Below, in pieces: positions 9,467 through 17,639 of a DNA stretch of 64,000 bases. The number at the start of each line of letters is the position of its first letter. Position 1 is the stretch's first letter. The notes under the pieces are model-generated. The model searched no databases. It was not told where the DNA came from and worked only from the letters and a program-made list of their open reading frames with translations. The DNA is from Turritopsis dohrnii (Eukaryota; Cnidaria; Hydrozoa; Anthoathecata; Oceaniidae), in NCBI GenBank assembly GCA_027922465.2, contig BQMF02000029.1, positions 124,001-188,000 on the forward strand. Reading direction: 5' to 3'. A program made the position numbers and the translations under genes.

Positions 9467-10041
9467 GATTTTTTCAGGTTTTGAAGTTCTACCATCAAAC
9501 TTTTTTGAAATTGATTTTGGGTTTCAGTCTCCATCTTTCTATCTGTAGAACTGAGTCTTTCTAAAGCTTTGTAATATGTTCCCTGCAAAACCTGGAATTC
9601 TTTGTAATTGATCCTCCCATCAGTCAGCGCCTGACTGATGTTAGTTTCGAACACAGCGATTGAGGATGTAACAATATCATATAATTTTATCACTTTTTCT
9701 ACTTTCTTTTGATATCTTTTGATGACAGCTGTGGTAAGTCCGGTACAGATAGAGCCGGCTAAGGCTACACCACCTAATCCTGCAGAAATAGGCATTCCAA
9801 TAATAGTAGCCCCTGTTGCAATTGAACCGATGCCAGAGCCAATGGTTATAGCGCTTGAGCTAGCATTTAGTAGCATCGATCGTTCTATCGCCTTGCTGTA
9901 TCTCTTGAGCTTGATGCTAAACTTGTCCTTTAGTTTTATCAACTCTTCAAACTCAGAATTTATTACGCTTGCGTTAAACTTTTCTTGCTCAAACAGATCC
10001 TCAGGAGCAGTGGGTAGTTTTGGATAAATTTTAAAACTCAT
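9445..10041 (-). CDS. Polinton membrane-active-looking protein, function unknown
   Basis: A 198-residue frame from ATG 10041. The N-terminus (MSFKIYPKLPTAPEDLFEQE) includes the short DLFEQ motif also present in the polymerase N-terminal part. Residues about 60-108 form a glycine/alanine-rich, small-residue hydrophobic stretch (AITIGSGIGSIATGATIIGM, then GLGGVALAGSICTGLTTAVI) that resembles paired membrane-inserting helices. It is flanked by charged helical regions with coiled-coil character. It shares a 55-bp divergent promoter region with the gene at 10097. I recognise the layout as one of the recurring unnamed Polinton genes, but no biochemical role is known to me; membrane or virion-surface function is inference. 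Confidence 0.65.
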   Translation of the reverse strand: MSFKIYPKLPTAPEDLFEQEKFNASVINSEFEELIKLKDKFSIKLKRYSKAIERSMLLNASSSAITIGSGIGSIATGATIIGMPISAGLGGVALAGSICTGLTTAVIKRYQKKVEKVIKLYDIVTSSIAVFETNISQALTDGRINYKEFQVLQGTYYKALERLSSTDRKMETETQNQFQKSLMVELQNLKKSITENGY

Positions 10042-10096
10042 ATTTAGAGGGTTATTATAACATAATAAATAATAAATTATCCTCTAAATAAATAAA
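10041..10096. promoter_or_regulatory. Palindromic divergent promoter region
   Basis: The two divergent starts (ATG at 10041 minus, ATG at 10097 plus) are separated by 55 bp. The arms TATTTAGAGG (10041-10050) and CCTCTAAATA (10081-10090) form a perfect 10-bp inverted repeat around an AT-only core. Each arm sits directly beside a start codon, so both genes would see the same site in the same orientation. Confidence 0.5.
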
Positions 10097-11381
10097 ATGG
10101 CAGACATTGACATTGACCCCTTTGGAGAACATGGGATGACGACAAATGAAACAACCGATGAGACATTTCCTCTCATACCACGTGGAGATCGTACAGGTGG
10201 ACAGATACATACAGCCGAAGGTCGAGAAACATCATTTGGAGGTCTAAGTCTGAATACTAGAGTTTTGAAAGAACTAGTTGAAGGGTTGTATGATAGATTA
10301 TCCGAAAAATTCCAGTCAAAACCTGAGGTGTTATATACCGATCTGTTTGAAATTAGAGATGGTGAATTATACTACAAAGAGAGTAGCAAACCATTGACGA
10401 ACAATGGAAAACTAAGGGCTATTGATACTATAGCGGAAATACTTGGCAAGAAAAGACTGCGTAGCTTAGGTTATGATATACCTAAGAGCAAATTGTCAGC
10501 CCGACAGGCAGCTTCGCTTAACAAAATAGCAGAAGAGCTTCCCTCGACATCTAAAATCACAACAGCAACCGATGTAGAGTTGGCAGATATGTCTGGTGAT
10601 GTGGCGTACGGAAGATTTAATTTCAACGCTTAGACAACAATCGGTCGATCATGAAACAACTCAGACTGGCGATCTATTTGAATATCCTGTGCGTGAGCTG
10701 TTAGGATTGGATAAAGCGCTGAGAAACATACGAGGAGGTCTTCAGAAAGAGGTTGCAAAAAAGGTTCGAATAGAACAGCATATCGATAAGGAGAAAAACA
10801 AGTTGGAAGAAATGGAAAATGATACAACATACACAGATGAACAACGAAAAGAGGTTGAAGAGAGAATGGAGGGATTACGTGAAGAGTTGGAAGCTAGGAA
10901 AGAGAACATTAATATTCTCAAAGGCAAACTAAACAGTCAAGTTACGAGCATCAAAGAAACCATTGCTAAAGTCCTCGACAAAGATACCACATTGGGTGAA
11001 AGGATACGAACACTATTCCGTGAACAAGGTATAACAACCGTTAGCGTTCTGACAGCGTTTGGTATGGCTATCGGTGTCCTTGTGGAAGCTTTGTTACCGG
11101 GAGGGTCACCAGCTGGAAGCTCTTCACAAAATCCTGACAAAGGTGGTGATAAAAAGGACGGTGCAAAGGAATGGATAAAAAATAAACTCAAAGCGTTAGC
11201 ATCACTTCTAGGCCGATTGGCATCTAAAGCGGCAGAGGCTTTACCGGGAATAATTGGGTCTATCGTATCATGGATATTGAACAGAGCAAAAGAAGCGGTA
11301 GGTTCGTTAAGTCAAAATTTATGGGCTCTGATTGTAGGGGTTGGGGGGTTGATCTATACGTACCTTGTGACTAGACGGTAA
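10097..11381 (+). pseudogene. Polinton coiled-coil/membrane protein gene with a frameshift
   Basis: Two overlapping frames that look like one gene. Frame 1 (ATG 10097 to TAG 10631-10633, 178 codons) has an acidic N-terminus and a compact helical domain (YTDLFEIRDGELYYKESSKP, RLRSLGYDIPKSKLSARQAA). Frame 2 (open from about 10596 to 11381) starts abruptly with TEDLISTLRQ and DLFEYPVRELLGLDKAL, then a long charged coiled coil (about 10700-10970), a hydrophobic helix (VLTAFGMAIGVLVEALLPGG), an amphipathic alanine-rich region and a final transmembrane helix ending in RR. Frame 2 has no credible start of its own, so a one-base shift between about 10590 and 10633 is inferred. The combined length is about 428 residues. 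Related genes recur in Polintons, perhaps as structural or membrane proteins; the function is unknown. Confidence 0.7.
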
Positions 11382-11398
11382 CCACCTGAAGGTGTATA

Positions 11399-11419
11399 TG
11401 TTACATGTATCGTGTAACA
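11399..11419. terminator. Shared 3' hairpin between convergent genes
   Basis: Perfect 7-bp stem TGTTACA / TGTAACA, 7-nt loop, 17 nt after the stop at 11381 and 19 nt after the convergent stop at 11439. A smaller CACC/GGTG hairpin lies just before it. The TGTTACA stem recurs in the hairpins at 4235 and 13253. Confidence 0.55.
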
Positions 11420-11438
11420 TAATTTTTGTTGATGGTCT

Positions 11439-11867
11439 TCATCTTTCAAAATACCACACAATTCCACCAACACTGATCATACTTAGAGCTATAAAAACCA
11501 ATTCCCTTTCATGTTGATCATAACTCGGTGTATAAAAGTCGCTCAATACAGGCTCCCGTGGTAATGGTTCAAGGGGTTTAGCCTTACTAAACACCCTATT
11601 GTGCTCTCTCATTGCATCATTTAGCTCTACGAATTTAGTCTCAGCCTTCTTTTCGAGCAATAGTTGTTTATTGATGAAATCGATCCTTTCCTGTCATTTT
11701 TGCTGCCATTCAATCTGTGCTTTTTGTAATTTTTCTATGGCCAAATCATGACGTTTTCTTTCCTTATCGATTCTGTCTTTGGATAAACGTGAAAACAGAT
11801 AGCTTGATCCTGTGAAAGCCAAAGCGTTAGCTAAAGCTCCGCCTAACATCATTGCGATAGAAGCCAT
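11439..11867 (-). pseudogene. Polinton small membrane protein with an in-frame TGA
   Basis: The frame opens at ATG 11867 with a hydrophobic N-terminal helix (MASIAMMLGGALANALAFTG), then a charged amphipathic helix (KDRIDKERKRHDLAIEKLQK). It meets TGA at 11694-11696 (codon 58) and continues in the same frame to 11439 with a further charged region and a C-terminal hydrophobic helix (LVFIALSMISVGGIVWYFER). The downstream piece alone has a possible start at 11660. The total is about 141 coding codons. The two membrane ends with a soluble middle suggest a small envelope or virion membrane protein, but this is inference. It abuts the next gene with only 2 bp between, suggesting co-transcription. 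Confidence 0.7.
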
Positions 11868-11869
11868 AT

Positions 11870-12097
11870 TTAGATATTTATATTTTCAGGCAAAATCTTT
11901 TGTTTGGTTAAGTATTCCTTTGTCACTTCACTAGCGGTGATAATGGCAACTAGTTTTGCCGTATCTTCCAAGTCGAACTTTTGAATTGAGGGAGGTGTCA
12001 TTTTTAATACCTTTTTTCCTAGCATAGAGTAGCCGATAGCGAAAACGCAGACGACTGATGCATGATATAGATCGTTGACGATACTTTTCTTGTCCAT
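11870..12097 (-). CDS. Polinton 75-residue membrane protein
   Basis: ATG at 12097, stop just before the next gene's ATG. Residues about 10-32 (YHASVVCVFAIGYSMLGKKV) form one likely transmembrane helix; the rest is a mixed soluble tail (TAKLVAIITASEVTKEYL). Upstream there is a direct repeat of ATATATTGCGAGATT. It lies in a tight run of minus-strand genes (13897 to 11439) with overlaps or very short gaps, so it is probably expressed with its neighbours. Small membrane proteins are regular members of Polinton gene sets; no role is assigned. Confidence 0.6.
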   Translation of the reverse strand: MDKKSIVNDLYHASVVCVFAIGYSMLGKKVLKMTPPSIQKFDLEDTAKLVAIITASEVTKEYLTKQKILPENINI

Positions 12098-12142
12098 GTT
12101 TGTTACATATATTGCGAGATTATATATTGCGAGATTATCTTT

Positions 12143-12475
12143 TTATTCCATTTCAAGTTTGTTTATTTTAGATTTTTGTGGAACGGGGGTGGGTGGTGAC
12201 CCACGGGGTAATATTTGCTCTCTCTTTTTATACACAAAATAAGTAAATCCACCAACTAAACCGAGAGCTATTATTCCACCCTTACCTATGGTGTAGTTCA
12301 TAGGTTGTTCATTTGGTTTGGTGAGAGAGGCCTCGGACTTCTCCATTTCTTTTTGAGGTGACACGTGTTTTAATTCTTCTCGTTTTTTACGGTTGTATTC
12401 TACCAACCTCTTACCCGCTTCAACCTTTTTTGGGTTCTTCGTTGTCACTTGGATGGGAGTTTGTTCTTCGGACAT
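12143..12475 (-). CDS. Polinton 110-residue single-pass membrane protein
   Basis: ATG at 12475. A lysine-rich soluble N-terminal half (TTKNPKKVEAGKRLVEYNRK) is followed by one transmembrane helix at about 68-84 (GGIIALGLVGGFTYFVYKK) and a proline-rich C-terminal tail. Its first 56 bp overlap the end of the upstream gene (12420-12962) in another frame, a compact arrangement typical of viral genomes. Function unknown. Confidence 0.6.
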   Translation of the reverse strand: MSEEQTPIQVTTKNPKKVEAGKRLVEYNRKKREELKHVSPQKEMEKSEASLTKPNEQPMNYTIGKGGIIALGLVGGFTYFVYKKREQILPRGSPPTPVPQKSKINKLEME

Positions 12476-12962
12476 TTTTATTATCTGCTATATTTATATT
12501 ATTTGTGTTTAAATTTCTTTCATTGATATAATGCCTCCCGGTAATAAGTCCAACACTGAGTGGTGCTAATAATGAGCCGAATTTATAATATAAGTCACAT
12601 GTAAATCTTTGAAGGGCAGAGTTTAAGAAGGGGTCAGTTTCCAGGTCATTGCTCAATGCATCTTGATTGTTTATTCCTAACGTTGCACAAGCCCCCATGG
12701 AATAAATGCGTATGAGTGATTTCCCTAAGGATTTTACCATTTGACCGGCTAGTTTACCTTCGTAGATACTAAAAAGTTTTTCTACCTCTTCATCTTTGAG
12801 TTTGTGAATTTGCTCTTCAGTGTACATTTTCCCTAAGTATAGCTTGCTATTTCCGGTTAAGACACACTCGAGCAATTTTTGCCTTTTACCATTTGAAGGT
12901 GGTGGTGGGAATTCACCTGGAATATCGTAGCCGATTAAATTATCGATCGCTGTTTCCGCCAT
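12420..12962 (-). CDS. Polinton 180-residue protein, function unknown
   Basis: I place the start at ATG 12962 (MAETAIDNLIGYDIPGEF...). The same frame is open back to 13058, but that extension is a bare hydrophobic stretch and would need a start far from any context. The protein has a proline-rich N-terminal patch (PPPPSNGKRQ), a helical core (EEQIHKLKDEEVEKLFSIYE) and a moderately hydrophobic region with Cys and Gly (SMGACATLGI; YYKFGSLLAPLSVGLITG). Its tail overlaps the next gene. The combination is reminiscent of a minor structural protein, but I cannot identify it. Confidence 0.55.
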   Translation of the reverse strand: MAETAIDNLIGYDIPGEFPPPPSNGKRQKLLECVLTGNSKLYLGKMYTEEQIHKLKDEEVEKLFSIYEGKLAGQMVKSLGKSLIRIYSMGACATLGINNQDALSNDLETDPFLNSALQRFTCDLYYKFGSLLAPLSVGLITGRHYINERNLNTNNINIADNKNVRRTNSHPSDNEEPKKG

Positions 12963-13100
12963 TTTTATTAGGGAGAGGTATTTTTTTAATACAGAATAAT
13001 AGCAAAATAGCGAGACCAGCAGTATGCTTAATAACATGAAGTTGACATATTCTATCATTTTGTTGTGTTTGTTATAATTTTCTTATATTCTCTTATAATT

Positions 13101-13205
13101 TTGTTGAAATTTGCTGTACAAGAGTTTGCTATCTTCTTATAGCTTTGTTGAAATTTGCTGTATAAGAGTTTGCTATCTTCTTATAGCTTTGTTGAAATTT
13201 GCTGT
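13101..13205. repeat. 44-bp tandem repeat, about 2.4 copies
   Basis: Units begin with TTGTTGAAATTTGCTGTA at 13101, 13145 and 13189, giving a period of 44 bp with one or two base changes. It lies in the gap between the ATPase gene's 3' hairpin and the next gene's upstream region, so it may affect the start of the gene ending at 12420. Confidence 0.75.
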
Positions 13206-13252
13206 ACAGCACTGCTATAGCACTCTTATAACAGTCTTGCAAGTCTTATACT

Positions 13253-13277
13253 TTTGTTACAAGAGTCATGTAACAAA
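13253..13277 (-). terminator. 3' hairpin behind the ATPase gene
   Basis: Perfect 9-bp stem TTTGTTACA / TGTAACAAA with a 7-nt loop, 14 nt beyond the ATPase stop at 13292. The stem differs by one base pair from the one at 4235-4260. Confidence 0.55.
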
Positions 13278-13291
13278 TAACGTCAACCTGC

Positions 13292-13897
13292 TCAGCAAAT
13301 CACATACGTTCTTGGATGTTCCATTCTCATGACTAGGCACGCGTGTTTCCCTCCTTTCAGTTTTTCCTTGACATCTTTCAATTCTTCTCGCGAATCAATG
13401 ACATCATTCTCTTCATGAATAGTGGCTAGATCATTTCTATCTTTTGGGTACCACACATATAACATTTTAGCTTGCCGTCGCAAATTTTTAGGTATAGCTG
13501 TGTATGACTGTGTAAGTAACCATAGCGAATGATTTCGATGGCGACCACTAATTGCCAACTCGAGCAAAGGCTGTCTCTTTTTGTTTAAACTCTCATCAGC
13601 AATGATGTCATCAATCAGGAATAAGGTTTTGTATCCAGCGCAGAAAAAGTCCATTTTCTTAATCCATTCATACAAAGATCCTTCCGGTTCAATTAAAATC
13701 ACATAGCTGTCATTCCAGAACCATTTCCGATCTCTGTAAGTCTGTTTCCACCTCAAGGTGGGACATATTATCACGATGAAATCAAAGTGATCATAGTAAT
13801 AGTTTTCTAATAATTTTACAACATGGGCAGTTTTACCGCACGATGTTGGTCCGACGAATAATGCTGTGTGAGGCTCTTTCATGTAAAGTGTGTCCAT
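13292..13897 (-). CDS. A32-like genome-packaging ATPase
   Basis: A 201-residue frame from ATG 13897. Walker A is FVGPTSCGKT at about residues 14-23; Walker B is TLFLIDDII near 91-99; a possible sensor motif LLTQSY follows near 130. Length and motif spacing fit the FtsK/HerA-type packaging ATPases of Polintons, virophages and adintoviruses, which pump the genome into a preformed capsid. The ATG is preceded by a pyrimidine-rich run and only 8 bp separate it from the capsid-like gene at 13906, so the two are probably one transcription unit. The frame is intact with both nucleotide-binding motifs present. Confidence 0.88.
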   Translation of the reverse strand: MDTLYMKEPHTALFVGPTSCGKTAHVVKLLENYYYDHFDFIVIICPTLRWKQTYRDRKWFWNDSYVILIEPEGSLYEWIKKMDFFCAGYKTLFLIDDIIADESLNKKRQPLLELAISGRHRNHSLWLLTQSYTAIPKNLRRQAKMLYVWYPKDRNDLATIHEENDVIDSREELKDVKEKLKGGKHACLVMRMEHPRTYVIC

Positions 13898-13905
13898 TTT
13901 TTTTT

Positions 13906-14439
13906 CTAATATAAGGCAGACATAAATTCACCGTTTTGTATGTTTAATTGAGCGTCCATCATTAGATATATATAAGCGTTTAAGTTTCCTGCAGCTTCAG
14001 CGGACTTTTCAATCTGTAAAGTGATGTCTTCACTCGCATTTTCAATCCTTCGACCGGTCCCATGCAAGGCATTTTCATCTATGGTTCTAAAATCTAACCA
14101 CAAAGTATGCTTTGTCAAGTAATCAGAGACTTTTACATTATGTAATCCCAAGCACTTTCGGTTTTCGCCGGCGCTATTATCTTTTGGTTTTCCTTCAGCA
14201 AAATACTTGCAAATCTCATTGTATTGTTCAAACGGCTGCATCCTTTGAGCAAAAAGTTGGTTAGGCTTACCCTCAACGATGACAGATACCTTTTTGATCT
14301 TTGGATTGTAGAATTTACAGGTATCTCGTTTGTAGGATTCTTCTGAGGATTTATACAAGACATCGGCGATAGTCTGAAACCCGTTCTTACTAAAATCAGC
14401 AGATTTCAGTTTGCCTATTTCGTTCTTTATTCCCTTCAC
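13906..14439 (-). CDS. Capsid-like protein, C-terminal part (5'-truncated)
   Basis: An open frame of 177 codons. The first candidate start at 14439 is GTG, and codons upstream remain open to a stop at 14476-14478, so there is no good ATG: the gene looks cut at its 5' end. The sequence has alternating strand-like stretches (KKVSVIVEGKPNQLFAQRM, KHTLWLDFRTIDENALHGTG) and a conserved-looking end (LNAYIYLMMDAQLNIQNG), fitting the last strands of a jelly-roll capsid protein. Its position next to the packaging ATPase also fits. Known Polinton major capsid proteins are two to three times longer. The assignment is moderate; another structural protein is possible. Confidence 0.45.
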   Translation of the reverse strand: MKGIKNEIGKLKSADFSKNGFQTIADVLYKSSEESYKRDTCKFYNPKIKKVSVIVEGKPNQLFAQRMQPFEQYNEICKYFAEGKPKDNSAGENRKCLGLHNVKVSDYLTKHTLWLDFRTIDENALHGTGRRIENASEDITLQIEKSAEAAGNLNAYIYLMMDAQLNIQNGEFMSALY

Positions 14440-14470
14440 ATTTTTCCTGCTCCCAGTTGGTTTGTTTGCT

Positions 14471-14534
14471 TGTTTTCAGGAAGCATGCGACATTGGTTTT
14501 TGTTCGAGATGGGTGTTTTCAGGAAGCATGCGAC
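14471..14534. repeat. 21-bp direct repeat at the lost end of the Polinton
   Basis: TGTTTTCAGGAAGCATGCGAC occurs at 14471 and again at 14514, leaving a 43-bp spacing. It sits exactly where the capsid-like frame fails, so it may mark a deletion or duplication that removed the gene's 5' part. Confidence 0.7.
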
Positions 14535-15064
14535 GAAAATATGTTCATCAAGAGTTCAGCCTAACCATGTTTCTTAATTTTTCTCAGATTTCAGTCTCAT
14601 GTTTCTTATAAATGTTTCTTATATCACGAAACGTGTATTCGTATTATCAGTATCCGCACAATCATAATATATATAAGAAAAGAAACCTTATGAAGAAGTT
14701 GGAGTGAAATATGAAAAATGATTAGGAAATATACTCATACTGAAATATGTATTCTGCAGTTATCATTCCTCAGTTTTCTTATTATGTCTTCTTTCATGCT
14801 TACAGCTGTTTCAGCATGAAATTACAAACAGTCTGGCTGTCTCCCACATACTGATTATCAATGATGATGTTGAAAATCGTGCAGGTATGTGCACAGTATT
14901 TTAATTTCATGTAAACTATTTTTTGTTGGATAGTGTTCTCTTTGGTTATTTAACTCTACTGAAATAGGTCTTAAAATGTCATCATAGCTTTTCTCCCCTT
15001 GTTTAGGTAAGTAATCTTTTACCATCATAGACGTTTGTGCAATTTGTATGGGCTTTAACTATTG
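14535..15064. other. Non-coding stretch between Polinton and helicase relic
   Basis: AT-rich sequence with no frame, no clear repeat and no inverted partner to the left flank. Nothing supported. Confidence 0.5.
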
Positions 15065-15840
15065 TTAAATTATCACTCTGGGAAGCACAAGACTTTCTTT
15101 AATCTTCCACAACAGCTGGTCATTTGCAGTGGCAGTTACACATAGTGTTGCAACATCATTTAATATTGGTCGTACTACCAAATCTTTGTAGTCAACATGA
15201 AAGTCTTCGCCCTTCAAAATATATAACAGATCGTATATGAAATTTATATGTTTATATATCTTGGAAAAGTTGTAAATTATTATAGTTAATTTGAATTTAT
15301 GAAGATATTTTGCAAAACAAATGTATATATCACATTTCTAATAATTAGCATACCATATTTTCATGCAATAAGCTTTTTTTTCAGCAACTCTTTTTTGAAA
15401 TGGAGGTGAATTAAGGAGTTTTTGTCTGTAAGTACTAAGAAGTGCTTTTGGATGGGTAAACATCACTTCCACCACCTCTCCATTTCTGACTGCTGGAATT
15501 TCAATCTCACCACCAAGACCACCATCACCAACACTGTTTACATAGTTCTGTTCAAATAACGATGCAGTGTTTTTATGAGAACTAAGATATGGAAGCACCC
15601 CTACAACGATTCCTCTTTTCTCCAATGTTTTAATTTGATCTTATTGAGGGAACAGACCACAGTAGTAAAAACAGGTAAAGTTGATAATAATTGGTAGAAC
15701 AATGACTTTCCAAAGCCAGTCGGAAGGGCAGCTAACACATTAATGCTTTCGTATAGATATAGCAAACATTGTACTTGTTGTGGTTTTACAGAAAACCCTT
15801 GTTTATTTACACGATTGTAATAAACAAACCTGATCTGAAA
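15065..15840 (-). pseudogene. RecQ-type DNA helicase relic
   Basis: Three pieces in order on the minus strand. Piece 1 (about 15840-15640) carries the Q-like region and Walker A (LAALPTGFGKSLFYQLL). Piece 2 (about 15636-15338, another frame) continues with DQIKTLEKRGIVVGVLPY and a PEA-like segment. Piece 3 (15226-15065, after a probable intron or gap) contains LCVTATANDQ, the TAT motif III of superfamily 2 helicases, and then a stop. A frameshift near 15640 breaks the frame and the C-terminal helicase lobe is missing. RecQ-like fragments are common in cnidarian repeats and may belong to the same mobile element as the decayed gene at 16.5-23.5 kb, but the strands are opposite and I cannot prove a link. 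Confidence 0.65.
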
Positions 15841-16512
15841 GAATCGGATTGTTACTCGGGCCGTCGTAAATTTAAAAATTTCCAGAAATATGGGAAATTT
15901 TAATCGGCGTTCGCCAGGGTCTTCTTCGCCGCCGTCCGTATATCGAAAAGGCAAGAAACCCTGGGTACGAGGTTGCAAGGCTACGCACACACGAGATTGA
16001 AGTAGATTAGGCATAAATTACATGAAAGAAGCGAGTTAAAAAAAACTCAACTGCGTGGATTTCTGGAAAACATAAAATTCAAATATAACAACGCAACACA
16101 GTAAAATATAGTAATAAATCAGGAGAAAGATACTAAAAACGTTCTGTCTCCCACTCACAGTACCATGCTTTGAAATGGGAAATATACCAGTGTGTAACAG
16201 TAGCACGAGTAGTTGGAGGAGGATGATGATGATCAGGATGAAGAACAAAATCGGAAACTGAAATTCGCCTATCTCGTGAAACTACTTGCTTACGGTCGCT
16301 GCGGGGGCAACAAAAGGAATTTCAGAAGAACAATAGGAAATTTAAAGAGGCATTTTTCAAAACTCACGTGGTGAAGTAAATGTAATATGTTAAGAAGAAG
16401 TGAGTGAAGTAATTGAGAAGACAAAAAAATATTATAGAAGAATTGATCAGATTTCCTCTAGAATTAGAGTGCCATAAAAACAGTTATGTTTTTTGTTTGA
16501 CTACTGTACGTT
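15841..16512. other. Non-coding stretch
   Basis: Minus-strand frames here (16014-15841, 16248-16036) lack recognisable domains and are hydrophobic low-complexity translations. No repeat ends seen. Confidence 0.4.
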
Positions 16513-16665
16513 ATGGCGAACATCTTTTCTTCGAAGCAATTGAAACTTTTTACTGAAAGTGTGTTATTTGTCAAAGTGATAAGAAAGGCCGTAAGGTATG
16601 TAGTTATTTGGTATTGTACAGGGATGGAAGTGGTTTTTCCCCGTAGCTAGTTAACATGATTCTGC

Positions 16666-16666
16666 T

Positions 16667-16697
<31 letters not shown>

Positions 16698-16988
16698 CGA
16701 ATGTTTACCCAGGATAGACTCTTCAGTTCCTTAAGGTACTGTTATCAATGAGGGTCCTGCGAAGGAGGTCCTAGAGCATTTAAAGCCCCCATTTGGGCTA
16801 CGGAAGCTGTAATGACAGAAACCGCTCAACTAGACAACCACCCTAGACATCATTCCTACTCTCTTGCTGAGTGCTAAGCAGAGAGGAGTGATTCACACTG
16901 TTATAGTCGCGGGCATGACTCGGTCGGGGATTGAACCCGCGACCTCCCGAACAGGAAGCGAGCACTCTACCACAAGGCTACCAGTCGG
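16666..16988 (-). mobile_element. tRNA-derived SINE
   Basis: Read on the minus strand, a tRNA-like head carries an A-box-like GGTAGCCTTGTGGTAGAG (about 16984-16967) and a perfect B box GGTTCAATCCC (16937-16927). A body of about 230 nt follows, ending in an (AAAT)n tail (plus-strand TTTATTTA run, 16666-16697). Head, body and simple-repeat tail are the hallmarks of a Pol III SINE. It has no coding content; the ORF across it is fortuitous. I found no clean target duplication. Confidence 0.85.
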
Positions 16989-17368
16989 TGATAAATACCA
17001 TGCTGATAAATTTCATCTTTACGAAAGGGCTTCCTCTACGGCGATGTTGCAACGGTCCATAGATTCCAACGTCTGAAACCTGATTCTTTCAATGTATTAC
17101 AAAAAACAATGCTTCCTATCACACTGAATGCTACAAACATGTCACGAATACCGGTTAAAAGTTTAAAGGAGCGTTTTGAAAAGAATGGGAATGAACCGTG
17201 TGAGAAAAATGTAATTAGCCACATTTCGGAAAATCTTTCTTTTGTTTACACAAAACTATATTCACTATGTATCCAACTGTAGGGACGTTAATATAACTTG
17301 GTAGAGTTGTTCTTGAATATGTCCCCCAAAGTCATTAGAAACTTCACGTGAACATTCGAAACTCAGGT

Positions 17369-17639
17369 GAAAAACTCAACGATTTGGCTCATTAAATTCT
17401 TAAAAGTCAATTAACTCATTTTGCAATAAAGGTCATTTGTAAACAAAATTAAAAGTCATCACACAGCAAAAAAAAATTTATTTGAAATTTTTAAGATTAG
17501 TTGTTATGGGAAATTGATACGCAAAGATATACTTAAAATTTCATCAGCACAACAGAAGAAAATTACACCATTACAAAGTCATTAGCATGTCAGTTAATTG
17601 ACTTTTAGGAATTTAATGAGCCAAATCGTTGAGTTTTTC
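17369..17639. repeat. Hairpin repeat with 50-bp arms
   Basis: The arm at 17369-17419 (GAAAAACTCAACGATTTGGC...) is the inverse of 17587-17639 (...GCCAAATCGTTGAGTTTTTC) with few mismatches and a 170-nt loop. The 65 nt before it (17305-17365, CAAAGTCATTAGAAACTTCA...) match 58025-58090, which precedes another long palindrome, so both belong to one repeat family. Confidence 0.75.

Larger units (their letters stand above)
1..14450. mobile_element. Polinton/Maverick element, 3'-side truncated and decayed
   Basis: A compact block of about fourteen closely packed genes on both strands. Seen directly: protein-primed PolB, a split integrase, a Walker-type packaging ATPase, a capsid-like fragment and several small genes, some with membrane segments. 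PolB plus retroviral-type integrase plus A32-like ATPase is the known signature of Polintons, which relate to adintoviruses and virophages. I see no adenovirus-type cysteine protease and no full-length capsid gene, and I cannot find matching terminal inverted repeats. The left end may lie outside the window and the right end appears lost near 14.45 kb. Five separate lesions in coding frames say this copy cannot act alone. The outer limits given are approximate. Confidence 0.9.

Noticed and set aside
13101..13277. CRISPR-like repeat array
   Set aside because: Only 2.4 adjoining copies of a 44-bp unit without spacers; an ordinary tandem repeat in animal DNA.
16864..17076. 70-codon plus-strand ORF at the SINE
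   Set aside because: It reads antisense through the tRNA-like head; typical false ORF of SINEs.
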